From Helicobacter sp. (GTDB taxonomy: Bacteria > Campylobacterota > Campylobacteria > Campylobacterales > Helicobacteraceae), in the NCBI GenBank assembly GCA_029264655.1, contig JARHZY010000114.1, positions 1 to 11,482 on the forward strand: a DNA stretch of 11,482 nt. Direction: 5' to 3'. How positions within the stretch are numbered: position 1 is the first letter of the stretch; each line of letters begins with the position of its first letter. This document shows, piece after piece, positions 1 to 7,691 of this stretch. The translations under genes and the position numbers were made by a program. The notes under the pieces are model-generated. The model was not told where the DNA came from and made no database searches. It saw only the letters and a list, made by a program, of their open reading frames with translations.

Positions 1-555
1 TTAACGCAACATTTCATCAACCGTTTCAGAAAGCTTACGTGCTTTGTCGGCATCAATATTTAACACTTGAGCACCACCTTTTAATGCTTGTTCATACATA
101 TCTTTATCCATACTCACAAGCACATAAAGTGTGGGTGGCGTTGTTGTTTTATCTGTCCATCGCACAATCATTTCTGATTTTTGCAATGTTGCTTCTACTT
201 TTTGTTTTGCTGCTTGCAAACTATTTTCTGATATTTTTAAACCATCACTTTGTGCCATATCTTTAATTGCTTGTTCTAGTTTTGTGCTAATTGTTTGTGC
301 AATTTGAATGCGAGCTTGCATAGTTGCTTGATTAGTTGCATAATTAAGATTGCCATCTAAAAGCTTTGCAGAACCAACAGCAACTACAGGTGATTTTGCA
401 TAATCTTTAGCTGCTTGCACATTATTAACCCATGCTGGCTCATCTTTGTTTGTTGTTATATTCTCGCTCTTATTACCACCGCAAGATGCTAAAAATACAG
501 ATAAAGCAAGCACACATGCACCTTTTCCTACTAATGCTATTACATTTGTTTTCAT
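1..555 (-). CDS. lpp20: LPP20-family outer-membrane lipoprotein
   Basis: Predicted 184-residue lipoprotein. The N-terminus has a charged start, a hydrophobic stretch (about residues 6-23) and a lipobox Leu-Ala-Ser-Cys with the lipidated Cys at residue 25, followed by Gly-Gly, so it should be exported and anchored in a membrane. The mature part carries the LPP20 pattern seen in the Helicobacter pylori antigen Lpp20: a Pro-Ala-Trp-Val segment (40-43), NYATNQATMQARIQIAQ (71-87), and a C-terminal strand LYVLVSMDKDMYEQAL (143-158). The start was set at the Met at 555 because AAGGAGT lies just upstream (567-561); an upstream in-frame ATG at 612 would add 19 residues ahead of a normal signal peptide and would overlap the promoter. 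The gene is divergent from purU. The molecular role of LPP20 proteins is not settled; in H. pylori the protein is surface- and vesicle-associated. Family assignment is firm, function is not. Confidence 0.88.
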   Translation of the reverse strand: MKTNVIALVGKGACVLALSVFLASCGGNKSENITTNKDEPAWVNNVQAAKDYAKSPVVAVGSAKLLDGNLNYATNQATMQARIQIAQTISTKLEQAIKDMAQSDGLKISENSLQAAKQKVEATLQKSEMIVRWTDKTTTPPTLYVLVSMDKDMYEQALKGGAQVLNIDADKARKLSETVDEMLR

Positions 556-583
556 AAAAAACTCCTTACAAAAAATTAGCATT

Positions 584-589
584 ATTCTA
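584..589 (-). promoter_or_regulatory. Probable -10 box for lpp20
   Basis: On the minus strand TAGAAT lies directly after TG, close to the Helicobacter housekeeping -10 pattern. Transcription would start near 577, giving a leader of about 20 nt that contains the AAGGAGT ribosome site. No clear -35 is visible, which is normal for this group. Confidence 0.5.
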
Positions 590-620
590 CAATAAAAATG
601 ATAAAATAACAACTATATTT

Positions 621-626
621 TATAAA
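621..626 (+). promoter_or_regulatory. Possible -10 box for purU
   Basis: TATAAA lies about 30 nt upstream of the purU start. TATATT at 614-619 is an alternative. The surroundings are so AT-rich that chance matches are likely. Confidence 0.3.
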
Positions 627-655
627 ATACATACTGATAGGGAATATAAATAATT

Positions 656-1489
656 ATGGAAAAACATACTTTACTCATAAAATGTCAGGATACAAAAGGC
701 TTAGTGTTTAAAATTAGCTCCATTCTTTTACTACATAACCTTAATATAGAGCAAAATAATGAATTTGTTGATAAAACGCATAATACTTTTTTTATGCGAA
801 CAGAGATTAGCGGTGCATTGGAACATGAAAAGTTGCTTGCAGAAATACATGCAACATTGCAACATGAATCAGAAATCACTCTTTATTCCCAAAAGAAAAA
901 ATCAATTGTCATTTTTGCAACGAAAGAAAATCATTGTTTAGGTGATTTGCTTATACGTCATAATAGTGGCGATTTAAATGCAAATATTTTAGCTGTTATC
1001 AGCAATCATGCAGTATTACAGAATCTTGTAGAAAAATTTGAGATTCCATACCATTATATAGAATCAGATAATATAACACGCGAAGAACATGAAGCTAAGA
1101 TTATTGCACTTTGCCAATCTTTAAACCCTGATTTTTTAGTTTTAGCAAAATATATGCGTATTTTATCTCCGCATTTTGTGCAAAACTTTCATAATAAAAT
1201 TATCAATATCCACCATTCATTTTTACCAGCTTTTATTGGTGCAAATCCTTATAAACAAGCTTATGAACGAGGGGTAAAAATTATAGGGGCAACAGCCCAT
1301 TTTGTCAATGATAATCTCGATGAGGGTCCAATTATATCCCAAGATATTATACAAATTGATCATAGTTACACATGGCAGGATATGCAAAAAGCAGGACGAG
1401 ATGTAGAAAAAGTAGTATTAGCACGTGCACTAAAGCTTGCCATAGAAAATAGAATCTTTTTGCATAATAACCGCACTATTATTTTTTAA
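656..1489 (+). CDS. purU: Formyltetrahydrofolate deformylase
   Basis: A 277-residue protein matching PurU, which hydrolyses 10-formyl-tetrahydrofolate to formate and tetrahydrofolate in the cytoplasm and so balances one-carbon pools. Residues 5-80 form an ACT-type regulatory domain (HTLLIKCQDTKGLVFKISS at the start). Residues 84-270 form the formyltransferase domain shared with PurN: YMRIL at 166-170, the catalytic Asn184-x-His186 in NIHHSFLPAF, and the catalytic Asp222 in LDEGPIISQD. Length is typical for the family. The ACT domain and the hydrolase-type sequence separate it from PurN, which lacks the N-terminal domain. The ribosome site is weak (AGGGA at 639-643, about 12 nt from ATG). It is divergent from lpp20 and converges with rodA, so it appears to be a single-gene unit. 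Confidence 0.93.
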   Translation: MEKHTLLIKCQDTKGLVFKISSILLLHNLNIEQNNEFVDKTHNTFFMRTEISGALEHEKLLAEIHATLQHESEITLYSQKKKSIVIFATKENHCLGDLLIRHNSGDLNANILAVISNHAVLQNLVEKFEIPYHYIESDNITREEHEAKIIALCQSLNPDFLVLAKYMRILSPHFVQNFHNKIINIHHSFLPAFIGANPYKQAYERGVKIIGATAHFVNDNLDEGPIISQDIIQIDHSYTWQDMQKAGRDVEKVVLARALKLAIENRIFLHNNRTIIF

Positions 1490-1530
1490 AAGAATGTTTA
1501 GAGGGGTTGTTTTTAGATATCACTCACTAT

Positions 1531-1549
1531 TATATAGCCCTATATTTTA
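1531..1549. terminator. Weak two-way terminator-like hairpin between purU and rodA
   Basis: ATATA / TATAT arms around a GCCC loop sit in the 86-bp gap between the convergent genes, with a TTTT run after the right arm. The stem is short and AT-only, so this is a candidate only. Confidence 0.22.
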
Positions 1550-1575
1550 ATTGCATAATTCTTGTAGCACAAAAA

Positions 1576-2715
1576 TCAGTGTTTTGTCCGTAATTTAGAA
1601 AAACGTATAATTTTTCCAAAAGGCGTAGTTTCTTCAAAATTACTAAAACTAAAGCGAAATGTTGCAGCATTTTCAAACATTGCAATAAGAATAACAAAAG
1701 TAATGAAACTACTACCCCCATAACTAAATAATGGCAATGGGATACCAACTACAGGGGCTAGCTCAATAGTCATTGCAATATTAACAGCGGTATAGACAAA
1801 AAAGAGCATGCCAAGACAACTCGCAATTACTTTTAAAAAATAATCTTGTGAATCTAAAAAACAAAAAGAAAGTAAATGCAAAACGATTGATAAATATAAA
1901 GCAATTAACACACAAGCCCCAATAAAACCAAAACGTTCTGCAAAATGAGCAAAGATGAAATCGCTTGTTGCTACAGGTAAAAACTTTAAATTGGCTTGCG
2001 TTGCATCTTCATAGCTTCTGCCTGTTATACCGCCACTACCCACAGCAATAAGACTTTGTTGCACTTGCGAGCTTGTATTACCGCTTATGAGTTTCATAAT
2101 TCTTTCAACCTGATAAGGCTTTAAGACAAATTTAAATGCAATAGGAGAAAAAAGTAATCCAACAATCATGCAAGTAATCCATATTTTTTTATGCACACCA
2201 ATAATAAACAGCATACCATAACCCATAACAAGCACAATAATTGCACTTCCTAAATCTGGTTCAATAAGTATTAATAAAAAAGGAATAAGAATAAATATGC
2301 TAATCCTTAAAAATTCAATCCAACCATATCCTTCGGGTGGTGGTGGTCTTTTTTGCACATAATGTGCAAGGAATAAAACAACTGCGATTTTCACAGGTTC
2401 ACTTGGTTGCAATGAAAATCCGCCAATGTTTATCCAACGTTGTGCTCCAAGCATTTTTGTCCCTATTATCTCTACAGCGATTAAAAGAAAAATACAAATC
2501 CCATAAAATACAGCAACACCTTTATAAAGATACCGAAAGGGAATAAAAAAAATAAATAAAAAGATAAATACTCCTAAAAAAGCATAGCTTGCTTGCCGTA
2601 TTAAAAGTGTTTGTGAAGTTTCATTTAGCAGATATAAGCTTGTGCAAATTAATGGTAAAATCAATAAAATTAAGACATAATCAAAATGTGTTGTAATGCG
2701 TGAGCCAAATAACAA
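1576..2715 (-). CDS. rodA: Peptidoglycan glycosyltransferase RodA (SEDS family)
   Basis: A polytopic membrane protein of about 379 residues with roughly ten hydrophobic segments, of the RodA/FtsW/SpoVE (SEDS) family that polymerises glycan strands for the elongasome with a class B PBP. Family signatures are GFSLQPSE, FLPVATSDFIFAHFAERFG (the Asp before FIF, residue 252, corresponds to the essential catalytic Asp of RodA) and GIPLPLFSYGGSS. It starts close to the first membrane helix, as RodA does. The start was set at TTG 2715: AGAAGGGA (2728-2721) lies 5 nt upstream, and a minus-strand TATAAT at 2751-2746 would place the transcript start near 2739. The longer frame from GTG 2778 has no ribosome site and adds 21 residues that would span this promoter. 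Codon choice and position next to topA look native. RodA is favoured over FtsW from length and motif details. Confidence 0.9.
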   Translation of the reverse strand: MLFGSRITTHFDYVLILLILPLICTSLYLLNETSQTLLIRQASYAFLGVFIFLFIFFIPFRYLYKGVAVFYGICIFLLIAVEIIGTKMLGAQRWINIGGFSLQPSEPVKIAVVLFLAHYVQKRPPPPEGYGWIEFLRISIFILIPFLLILIEPDLGSAIIVLVMGYGMLFIIGVHKKIWITCMIVGLLFSPIAFKFVLKPYQVERIMKLISGNTSSQVQQSLIAVGSGGITGRSYEDATQANLKFLPVATSDFIFAHFAERFGFIGACVLIALYLSIVLHLLSFCFLDSQDYFLKVIASCLGMLFFVYTAVNIAMTIELAPVVGIPLPLFSYGGSSFITFVILIAMFENAATFRFSFSNFEETTPFGKIIRFSKLRTKH

Positions 2716-2720
2716 AGTTT

Positions 2721-2728
2721 TCCCTTCT
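2721..2728 (-). promoter_or_regulatory. Ribosome binding site that decides the rodA start
   Basis: AGAAGGGA on the minus strand is followed by AAACT and then TTG at 2715, ideal spacing for initiation at TTG. No comparable site precedes the GTG at 2778. Confidence 0.6.
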
Positions 2729-2745
2729 ATAGAATCTTTTTTTGT

Positions 2746-2751
2746 ATTATA
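2746..2751 (-). promoter_or_regulatory. Probable -10 box for rodA
   Basis: A perfect TATAAT on the minus strand, about 31 nt upstream of the proposed TTG start. It lies inside the reading frame opened by the GTG at 2778, which argues against that longer start. Confidence 0.5.
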
Positions 2752-2792
2752 ATAAAAAAAATATGATTTTATTTGCACTCATTTGAAATATA

Positions 2793-2801
2793 TGCTAAAA
2801 T
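2793..2801 (+). promoter_or_regulatory. Probable extended -10 promoter of topA
   Basis: TGCTAAAAT fits the extended -10 form TGnTAnAAT. The expected transcript start is near 2808, giving a 34-nt leader with AAGG at 2832-2835 ahead of the ATG at 2842. Its core lies about 50 bp from the oppositely directed rodA -10. Confidence 0.5.
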
Positions 2802-2841
2802 TGTAGGCTAATTTCTATAAACAAGATAATTAAGGGTATCT

Positions 2842-5136
2842 ATGGCTGCTACCACAACAAAGAAAACAACTGCAAAAAAAAGTACAACAAGAACAAAAAC
2901 AAGTGCCCAAAATATACCAAATGCAAAGAATCTTATTATTGTAGAATCACCGGCAAAAGCCCGCACAATCAAAAACTTTCTCGGTAAAGATTATGAGGTT
3001 ATTGCGTCAAAAGGGCATATTCGTGATTTACCACAAAATCGCTTTGGGATAACAATTAAGGATGGACATTTTATACCAACCTATGATATTTCAAAGGACC
3101 ATGCAGCTTTGGTAAAAGAGATAGAAGAGCTTCATAAGCGTGCCAAAGTAACTTATATTGCAACAGATGAAGATAGAGAGGGTGAAGCTATCGGATACCA
3201 TATTGTTGCTGCATTAAAAGGCGATGTTACACAATTTCCTCGCATCGTTTTTCATGAAATTACTAAATCAGCCATTACACATTCACTACAGAATCCGCGT
3301 CTTATCGATATGAATCGCGTTAATGCACAGCAAGCAAGACGGCTTTTGGATCGTATAGTTGGTTTTAAACTTAGTGGTTTATTGTCGCAAAAAATTAGTC
3401 GTGGTTTAAGTGCGGGTAGGGTGCAATCAAGTGCATTAAAAATACTTGTTGATAGAGAGCGAGAAATTAAGGCTTTTAATCCACAAGATTATTTTCTCAT
3501 TGAAGCGCAATATATGCCAAATGCAGATTCCCATACAATAAAAAAAGAACAAGAAGCTTTGATATTTGATTTAGTGCGTTTTAAAGAACAAAAAATTGAG
3601 AAACTAAGCTTGCAAGATTCAAACGAGGTGCAACACATACTTGCAGTATTACATAAAGAAACTTTTCATGTAGAATCTATCCAACAAAAAGAACGTATTA
3701 CAAAAGCCCCACCTCCTTTTATGACTTCAACACTACAACAGGCAAGCTCTAATTTACTTGGTTTTTCTCCAACACGTACAATGAGTATCGCACAAAAACT
3801 ATATGAGGGTGTCAAAACTCAAGATGGGCTTGCAGGTGTTATTACTTATATGCGAACAGATAGTTTAAATATTGCCACTGAAGCTTTAGAAAATGCACGC
3901 ACATTTATTCGTATAAATCTTGGTGATGTTTATTTGCCCGATAAAGCAAAAATTTATGTAGCAACGCAAAAAGGTGCACAAGAAGCCCATGAAGCAATAC
4001 GCCCCACAAATCTTGCTTTTACACCACAGATAGCAGCCAATTATCTCAATAATGATGAGCTAAAGCTTTATACGCTAATTTTTAATCGTTTTATAGCGTC
4101 TCAAATGAAAGATGCAATTTTTGAGAGTATCAATGTAAGTGTTGTGGGGCAACAAAGTGAATTTAAAATTGCAGGCAGGAGATTACTTTTTGATGGATTC
4201 TATAAGATTTTGGGTAATGCAGATAAAGATAAACTACTCCCTAATTTCCAACAAGGACAGATAATAGCATTTGCAAATATTGCAAGTGTCCAAAAAACAA
4301 CAGAACCACCACCACATTATTCAGAAGCAGGGCTTATTAAAATGCTTGAAAGCCTTGGCATTGGTCGCCCAAGCACTTATGCTCCAACTATTAGAATCTT
4401 AATAGATAGGCAGTATGTAGCCCTAGAGAAAAAGCAACTTGTTGTCCAAGATATTGCATTTAATGTTATTGCTATGCTTGAAGCATATTTTGAAGAAATT
4501 GTAGATAGTGGTTTTAGTGCAGCATTAGAATCAAAACTTGATGGCATTGCAGAGCATAAACTTGAATGGCAAAAAGTATTATGGGAATTTTATGAACCTT
4601 TTATTGAAAAAATTACACAGGGAAAAACGCAAATAGAATCACAAAAAATTACTAAACCAATAGGTGAGCAATGTCCAGAATGTGGGAGTGATCTTGTTAT
4701 ACGCAATGGACGCTATGGTGAATTTATAGCATGCTCAAATTACCCACAATGCAAATATATAAAAAAAGAGCGACAAGAAATTGAGGAAACAAATGAGATA
4801 TGTGAAAAATGCGGGCGAGCTATGGTAGTTCGATTGAGTAAAAGAGGTAAATTTCTAGCATGTAGTGGTTATCCAGAATGCAAAAATGCACAACCGCTTG
4901 AAAAGCCAAAACAACTTGATATAGCATGCCCAAAATGTGGTGGCACATTGCTTGAACGGCAATCAAAACGTGGAGTTTTTTATGGTTGTGCAAATTACCC
5001 AACATGTAAGTTTTTAGTTAATACCAGACCAACTGGTGAAAAATGTCCAAAATGTGGTGGTTTGCTTTGTGAGCATAAGACAAAGCAAAATACAAAAGTA
5101 TGTGCTGAATGTAAAAATATGATAACTTCTGCTTAA
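2842..5136 (+). CDS. topA: DNA topoisomerase I (type IA)
   Basis: A 764-residue type IA topoisomerase that relaxes negative supercoils through a transient 5'-phosphotyrosine link. The TOPRIM domain begins at about residue 30 with LIIVESPAKARTIKNFLG (catalytic Glu35) and holds the metal-binding TDEDREGE (Asp109, Asp111, Glu113). The active-site Tyr336 is in ITYMRTDSLNI. The gate motif SLGIGRPSTYAP is at about 504-515. The C-terminus has four Cys4 zinc ribbons with first and last cysteines near 611-637, 654-680, 696-722 and 735-757; the fourth is irregular, with an extra Cys at 743. Residues 1-29 form a Lys/Thr/Ala-rich tail ahead of the catalytic core. It is divergent from rodA and followed after 74 bp by a separately promoted operon. 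Confidence 0.97.
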   Translation: MAATTTKKTTAKKSTTRTKTSAQNIPNAKNLIIVESPAKARTIKNFLGKDYEVIASKGHIRDLPQNRFGITIKDGHFIPTYDISKDHAALVKEIEELHKRAKVTYIATDEDREGEAIGYHIVAALKGDVTQFPRIVFHEITKSAITHSLQNPRLIDMNRVNAQQARRLLDRIVGFKLSGLLSQKISRGLSAGRVQSSALKILVDREREIKAFNPQDYFLIEAQYMPNADSHTIKKEQEALIFDLVRFKEQKIEKLSLQDSNEVQHILAVLHKETFHVESIQQKERITKAPPPFMTSTLQQASSNLLGFSPTRTMSIAQKLYEGVKTQDGLAGVITYMRTDSLNIATEALENARTFIRINLGDVYLPDKAKIYVATQKGAQEAHEAIRPTNLAFTPQIAANYLNNDELKLYTLIFNRFIASQMKDAIFESINVSVVGQQSEFKIAGRRLLFDGFYKILGNADKDKLLPNFQQGQIIAFANIASVQKTTEPPPHYSEAGLIKMLESLGIGRPSTYAPTIRILIDRQYVALEKKQLVVQDIAFNVIAMLEAYFEEIVDSGFSAALESKLDGIAEHKLEWQKVLWEFYEPFIEKITQGKTQIESQKITKPIGEQCPECGSDLVIRNGRYGEFIACSNYPQCKYIKKERQEIEETNEICEKCGRAMVVRLSKRGKFLACSGYPECKNAQPLEKPKQLDIACPKCGGTLLERQSKRGVFYGCANYPTCKFLVNTRPTGEKCPKCGGLLCEHKTKQNTKVCAECKNMITSA

Positions 5137-5140
5137 AATG

Positions 5141-5149
5141 TGTTACAAT
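5141..5149 (+). promoter_or_regulatory. Probable extended -10 promoter of the panD relic-ybaB-PDZ-flgS operon
   Basis: TGTTACAAT matches TGnTAnAAT well. It starts 5 nt after the topA stop, and transcription would begin near 5156, about 55 nt before the ATG at 5211. Four coding units follow in the same direction with short gaps and no hairpin between them. Confidence 0.5.
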
Positions 5150-5210
5150 AGCAAGATTATTTGCATATTTGATTCCATAGAGAATATTAATGTGAAGATT
5201 AGGGATAAAA

Positions 5211-5626
5211 ATGGTAATTACAGCAATAAAAAATAAGATAATTTCACATAATAAGCTTAGGATAAAAAAGCAAAAATTTTATGCAGATATGATACGCACA
5301 AAGAGAAATCATACAAGACCAATAAATATAAATAGCAAACATATATATATGGTAGGTTTAGATAGAGAGTTGGTAGAATCTGCTAGCATTATAGAGGATA
5401 TGAAAGTCAATAATATAAATATTTATAATGATGAAGTTAGTCCTTGTGTGATTGGAGCTATAACGCAATATAATAGCATTGTATGTTTAGATACAAAAGC
5501 CACGAAACATACAAAGGTGGTGTTGTGATGGTTATTGAATGTGCAGTTATAAACTTAAAATATATGAAAGACTTGAAAATGCAAGTTATCCTTGTAGATT
5601 CTAAAATTGTATATAAAGGAGCATAA
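5211..5626 (+). pseudogene. panD: Degenerate, frameshifted aspartate 1-decarboxylase
   Basis: Two overlapping short frames, 5211-5528 (105 codons) and 5528-5626 (32 codons, TGATG overlap), together read like PanD, which makes beta-alanine for pantothenate. From residue 46 the first frame follows the PanD order: Tyr and ...GLDREL (family: Tyr-x-Gly-Ser...IDxDL), EDMKVNNINIYN (family: EGMKVEIVDVNNG), SPCVI (family: STYVI), then NSIVCLD (family: .EICVNG). The family's Gly-Asp-Val-Val strand is found only in the second frame as GGVVMVIECA, which continues to QVILVDSKIVYKG, resembling the PanD C-terminus. The frameshift therefore lies at about 5510-5528. The Gly-Ser whose cleavage makes the pyruvoyl group is missing, the substrate-site Arg before FST is lost and Tyr58 is Cys, so it should be inactive. 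panD directly precedes ybaB in H. pylori as I recall, which supports the call. AGGGAT at 5201-5206 and AAAGGAG at 5615-5621 remain. The alternative is two real small proteins of unknown function. Confidence 0.66.
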
Positions 5627-5628
5627 AT

Positions 5629-5931
5629 ATGTTTGACCCTAAAGATTTGCAAAATATGCTTGGTAGTGTGCAAGAGCAGCTTAAAGAAATGGATGCAAAA
5701 GCAAAAGAAAAAATTATTGAATCAAAAAGTGGTGGTGGGCTTATTAATGTGCAATTTAATGGTGCTGGTGAGCTTATTGATATAGAAATTGCCGATGAAT
5801 TATTGCAAGATAAACAAGCATTACAAATCTTGCTTATTAGTGCTATAAATGAAGGTTATAAACAGACGCAAGAATTGCGGCAAGACGATGTGTTCGAGCA
5901 AATAAAAAATCTCAACCCCTTTAAATTTTAA
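5629..5931 (+). CDS. ybaB: YbaB/EbfC-family nucleoid-associated protein
   Basis: A 100-residue small DNA-binding protein of the YbaB/EbfC family, which forms dimers and coats the nucleoid. Visible family features are the N-terminal helix (FDPKDLQNMLGSVQEQLKEM), the GGGLINVQFNGAGELIDIEI strand region at about 35-54, and a C-terminal helix. The length is normal. AAAGGAG at 5615-5621 gives a good start. It lies 2 bp after the panD relic and 12 bp before the PDZ gene, whose ribosome site overlaps the ybaB stop, so the two are probably translated together. In many other bacteria ybaB sits between dnaX and recR; here the context is the Helicobacter panD-ybaB-PDZ order. Confidence 0.93.
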   Translation: MFDPKDLQNMLGSVQEQLKEMDAKAKEKIIESKSGGGLINVQFNGAGELIDIEIADELLQDKQALQILLISAINEGYKQTQELRQDDVFEQIKNLNPFKF

Positions 5932-5943
5932 GAGGAGTTATGT

Positions 5944-7647
5944 ATGCAAACTGATAAAAATTTACTGCTAGCAAATACAATACATATCTATGATGATACA
6001 AAAGATTCTATACAACAAACATATAAAAATACAACTTTTACAAAATGCATTGCATATGCAATATTATTTGCATTAAGCCTATATGGTAATATGCATATAG
6101 CAAGTGCAAATGCCCTTGAAAATGAATTTAATAGTCTTGGGAATCCAAAAACACCTTCACAAATACAAACACCAGATGAAAGCATTGTAAATACTAAAGA
6201 AGTGCAAGTGCGTCAAAAAAATGGAATCTTAGAAAGTAATGAATTAGAAGTTATTGATTTATATGGTAAAAGTAAAACTGAAGAAAAAATAGACTATACA
6301 CATTGTGCAAGCTATTATAGGCAAGCAAGTTTAAATCTTGGTAATGGTTTATATGCAATCAAGCTTAAAAGTGGGGCAATAATAGGTTATAGCCCAACGC
6401 TTCCAAAATTAAAAAATCTTGTCAAATACGATCCTTTTGTAGGTTTATTCCAAGTGCATGGTAAGGTTGATACGCGTTATGCTTATGAATTATCAGATAT
6501 TGATGACTATGCTTTGAGCCGTGAGTTAGCAAGCACAGGTATAAAAGGTGCAAAAGCAGGTAGATACCAAGCAAAGCAAACTGGTTTTTTGCAGTATGCA
6601 CAATTTTCTGTGCCAACCCAACGAAATGGTGTTATTAGTAACATATGCTATAAAATATATGGATTAAGTGTTGGCGGTAATGGTTTTATAGAAAAATCTT
6701 ATATTGATAGATTTCTTAACCAAAACAGACCATATTATGGTGATATTGGCGTACGTTTTGATGTCGTGAGTGCCGAAAGTGCAACATTTGTTGTGCAGTT
6801 TGCAGACCCATTTTTTCCATCAAATCCTTTTAAACGCGGTGATATTTTAATCTCTATTAACGATATTGCACCAAAAGATTGGGGTGAGCTTGAGCTATTG
6901 ATAGCTAATCTTGCACAGAATGAGCATGTGCAAGTAAAAATCAAACGCGGTGAACAAATAAAAAATGTGCAAGTAAAAGCAGGACGAAGATATGGTGGCA
7001 TGTTGCTAGCAGATAGTTTTTTAGAACGTTTTCAATTGGGGATTTCTAATGATCTTATTGTGCAAAGAGTGCCAAGTAAAGGACCTTTTTCAAAGCTAAA
7101 AAAGGGAGACAAAATTCTTTTTATCAATGATGTTGATATGAGACATTTTAAGCCACGCAATACAGCTGAACGCAATCAATTATTGCGTGAGCTTTTTACA
7201 AGAATACAAGGCACTCAAGTTGATTTTCTTGAGCAAAAAATGGCAGATGACGCCCATAAACAAGCATTAAAGCGTAGAAATGCAGATATATTGGAACAAT
7301 TCCAAAGTAAAGAAGAGACGCAAGAGAGACGCAATGATTTCTACTATAAGATGGCAGAAAATATGGAAAACTTTGTGAGCAGTGATATAGCAATAGGAGC
7401 AAATCCTACAAATCAGGGAATACATAAGAATAATAATTTACATTCATTTAGCGGTGATGGCATATTGCGTGATTCTGATACACAAAGTATGCGTACAATT
7501 TATGATATATATAGCTTTGGCACAAAAACAACAAAAAAGAATAAAAAAGAACGTATTAAGGAGTATGAAGCACTTGTAGAATATGGAGGGCAAATGACTT
7601 TTCTTGTTGATAGACAGGGTTTTCAATTTAGAGTGCCACTTGAATAA
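5944..7647 (+). CDS. Exported protein with two PDZ-like domains
   Basis: A 567-residue protein with an unusually long charged N-terminus (about 33 residues), a hydrophobic segment at about 35-55 and a possible signal-peptidase site near Ala-Ser-Ala-Asn-Ala (53-57), so it is exported or anchored by an uncleaved signal, facing the periplasm. A Cys/Tyr-rich domain occupies about 118-255. A PDZ-like domain spans about 265-347, with a core FKRGDILISINDI and a VQVKIKRG strand. A second spans about 350-430 with LKKGDKILFINDVDM. A charged, probably helical tail follows (431-475, 530-545). It corresponds in position to the gene after ybaB in H. pylori. No protease catalytic motif (such as the GNSGG of HtrA or a Ser-Lys pair) is visible, so it is more likely a scaffold or sensor than an enzyme. 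AGAGGAG at 5931-5937 sets the start; an ATG 4 bp earlier is out of frame and stops at once. It sits 44 bp before flgS. Confidence 0.85.
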   Translation: MQTDKNLLLANTIHIYDDTKDSIQQTYKNTTFTKCIAYAILFALSLYGNMHIASANALENEFNSLGNPKTPSQIQTPDESIVNTKEVQVRQKNGILESNELEVIDLYGKSKTEEKIDYTHCASYYRQASLNLGNGLYAIKLKSGAIIGYSPTLPKLKNLVKYDPFVGLFQVHGKVDTRYAYELSDIDDYALSRELASTGIKGAKAGRYQAKQTGFLQYAQFSVPTQRNGVISNICYKIYGLSVGGNGFIEKSYIDRFLNQNRPYYGDIGVRFDVVSAESATFVVQFADPFFPSNPFKRGDILISINDIAPKDWGELELLIANLAQNEHVQVKIKRGEQIKNVQVKAGRRYGGMLLADSFLERFQLGISNDLIVQRVPSKGPFSKLKKGDKILFINDVDMRHFKPRNTAERNQLLRELFTRIQGTQVDFLEQKMADDAHKQALKRRNADILEQFQSKEETQERRNDFYYKMAENMENFVSSDIAIGANPTNQGIHKNNNLHSFSGDGILRDSDTQSMRTIYDIYSFGTKTTKKNKKERIKEYEALVEYGGQMTFLVDRQGFQFRVPLE

Positions 7648-7691
7648 GAGATACCCGCAATATTTTAGAGTTTTTGGAGGAATACTTCAGT

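Noticed and set aside
556..612. N-terminal extension of the lpp20 frame to the ATG at 612
   Set aside because: It adds 19 residues before a normal lipoprotein signal and includes the likely promoter; the Met at 555 has AAGGAGT ahead of it.
1494..1550. 18-codon frame between purU and rodA
   Set aside because: It is very short, has no ribosome site, and lies in the convergent intergenic gap.
7674..7691. TTG start for flgS at 7674
   Set aside because: The TTG overlaps the GGAGGA ribosome site serving the ATG at 7692.
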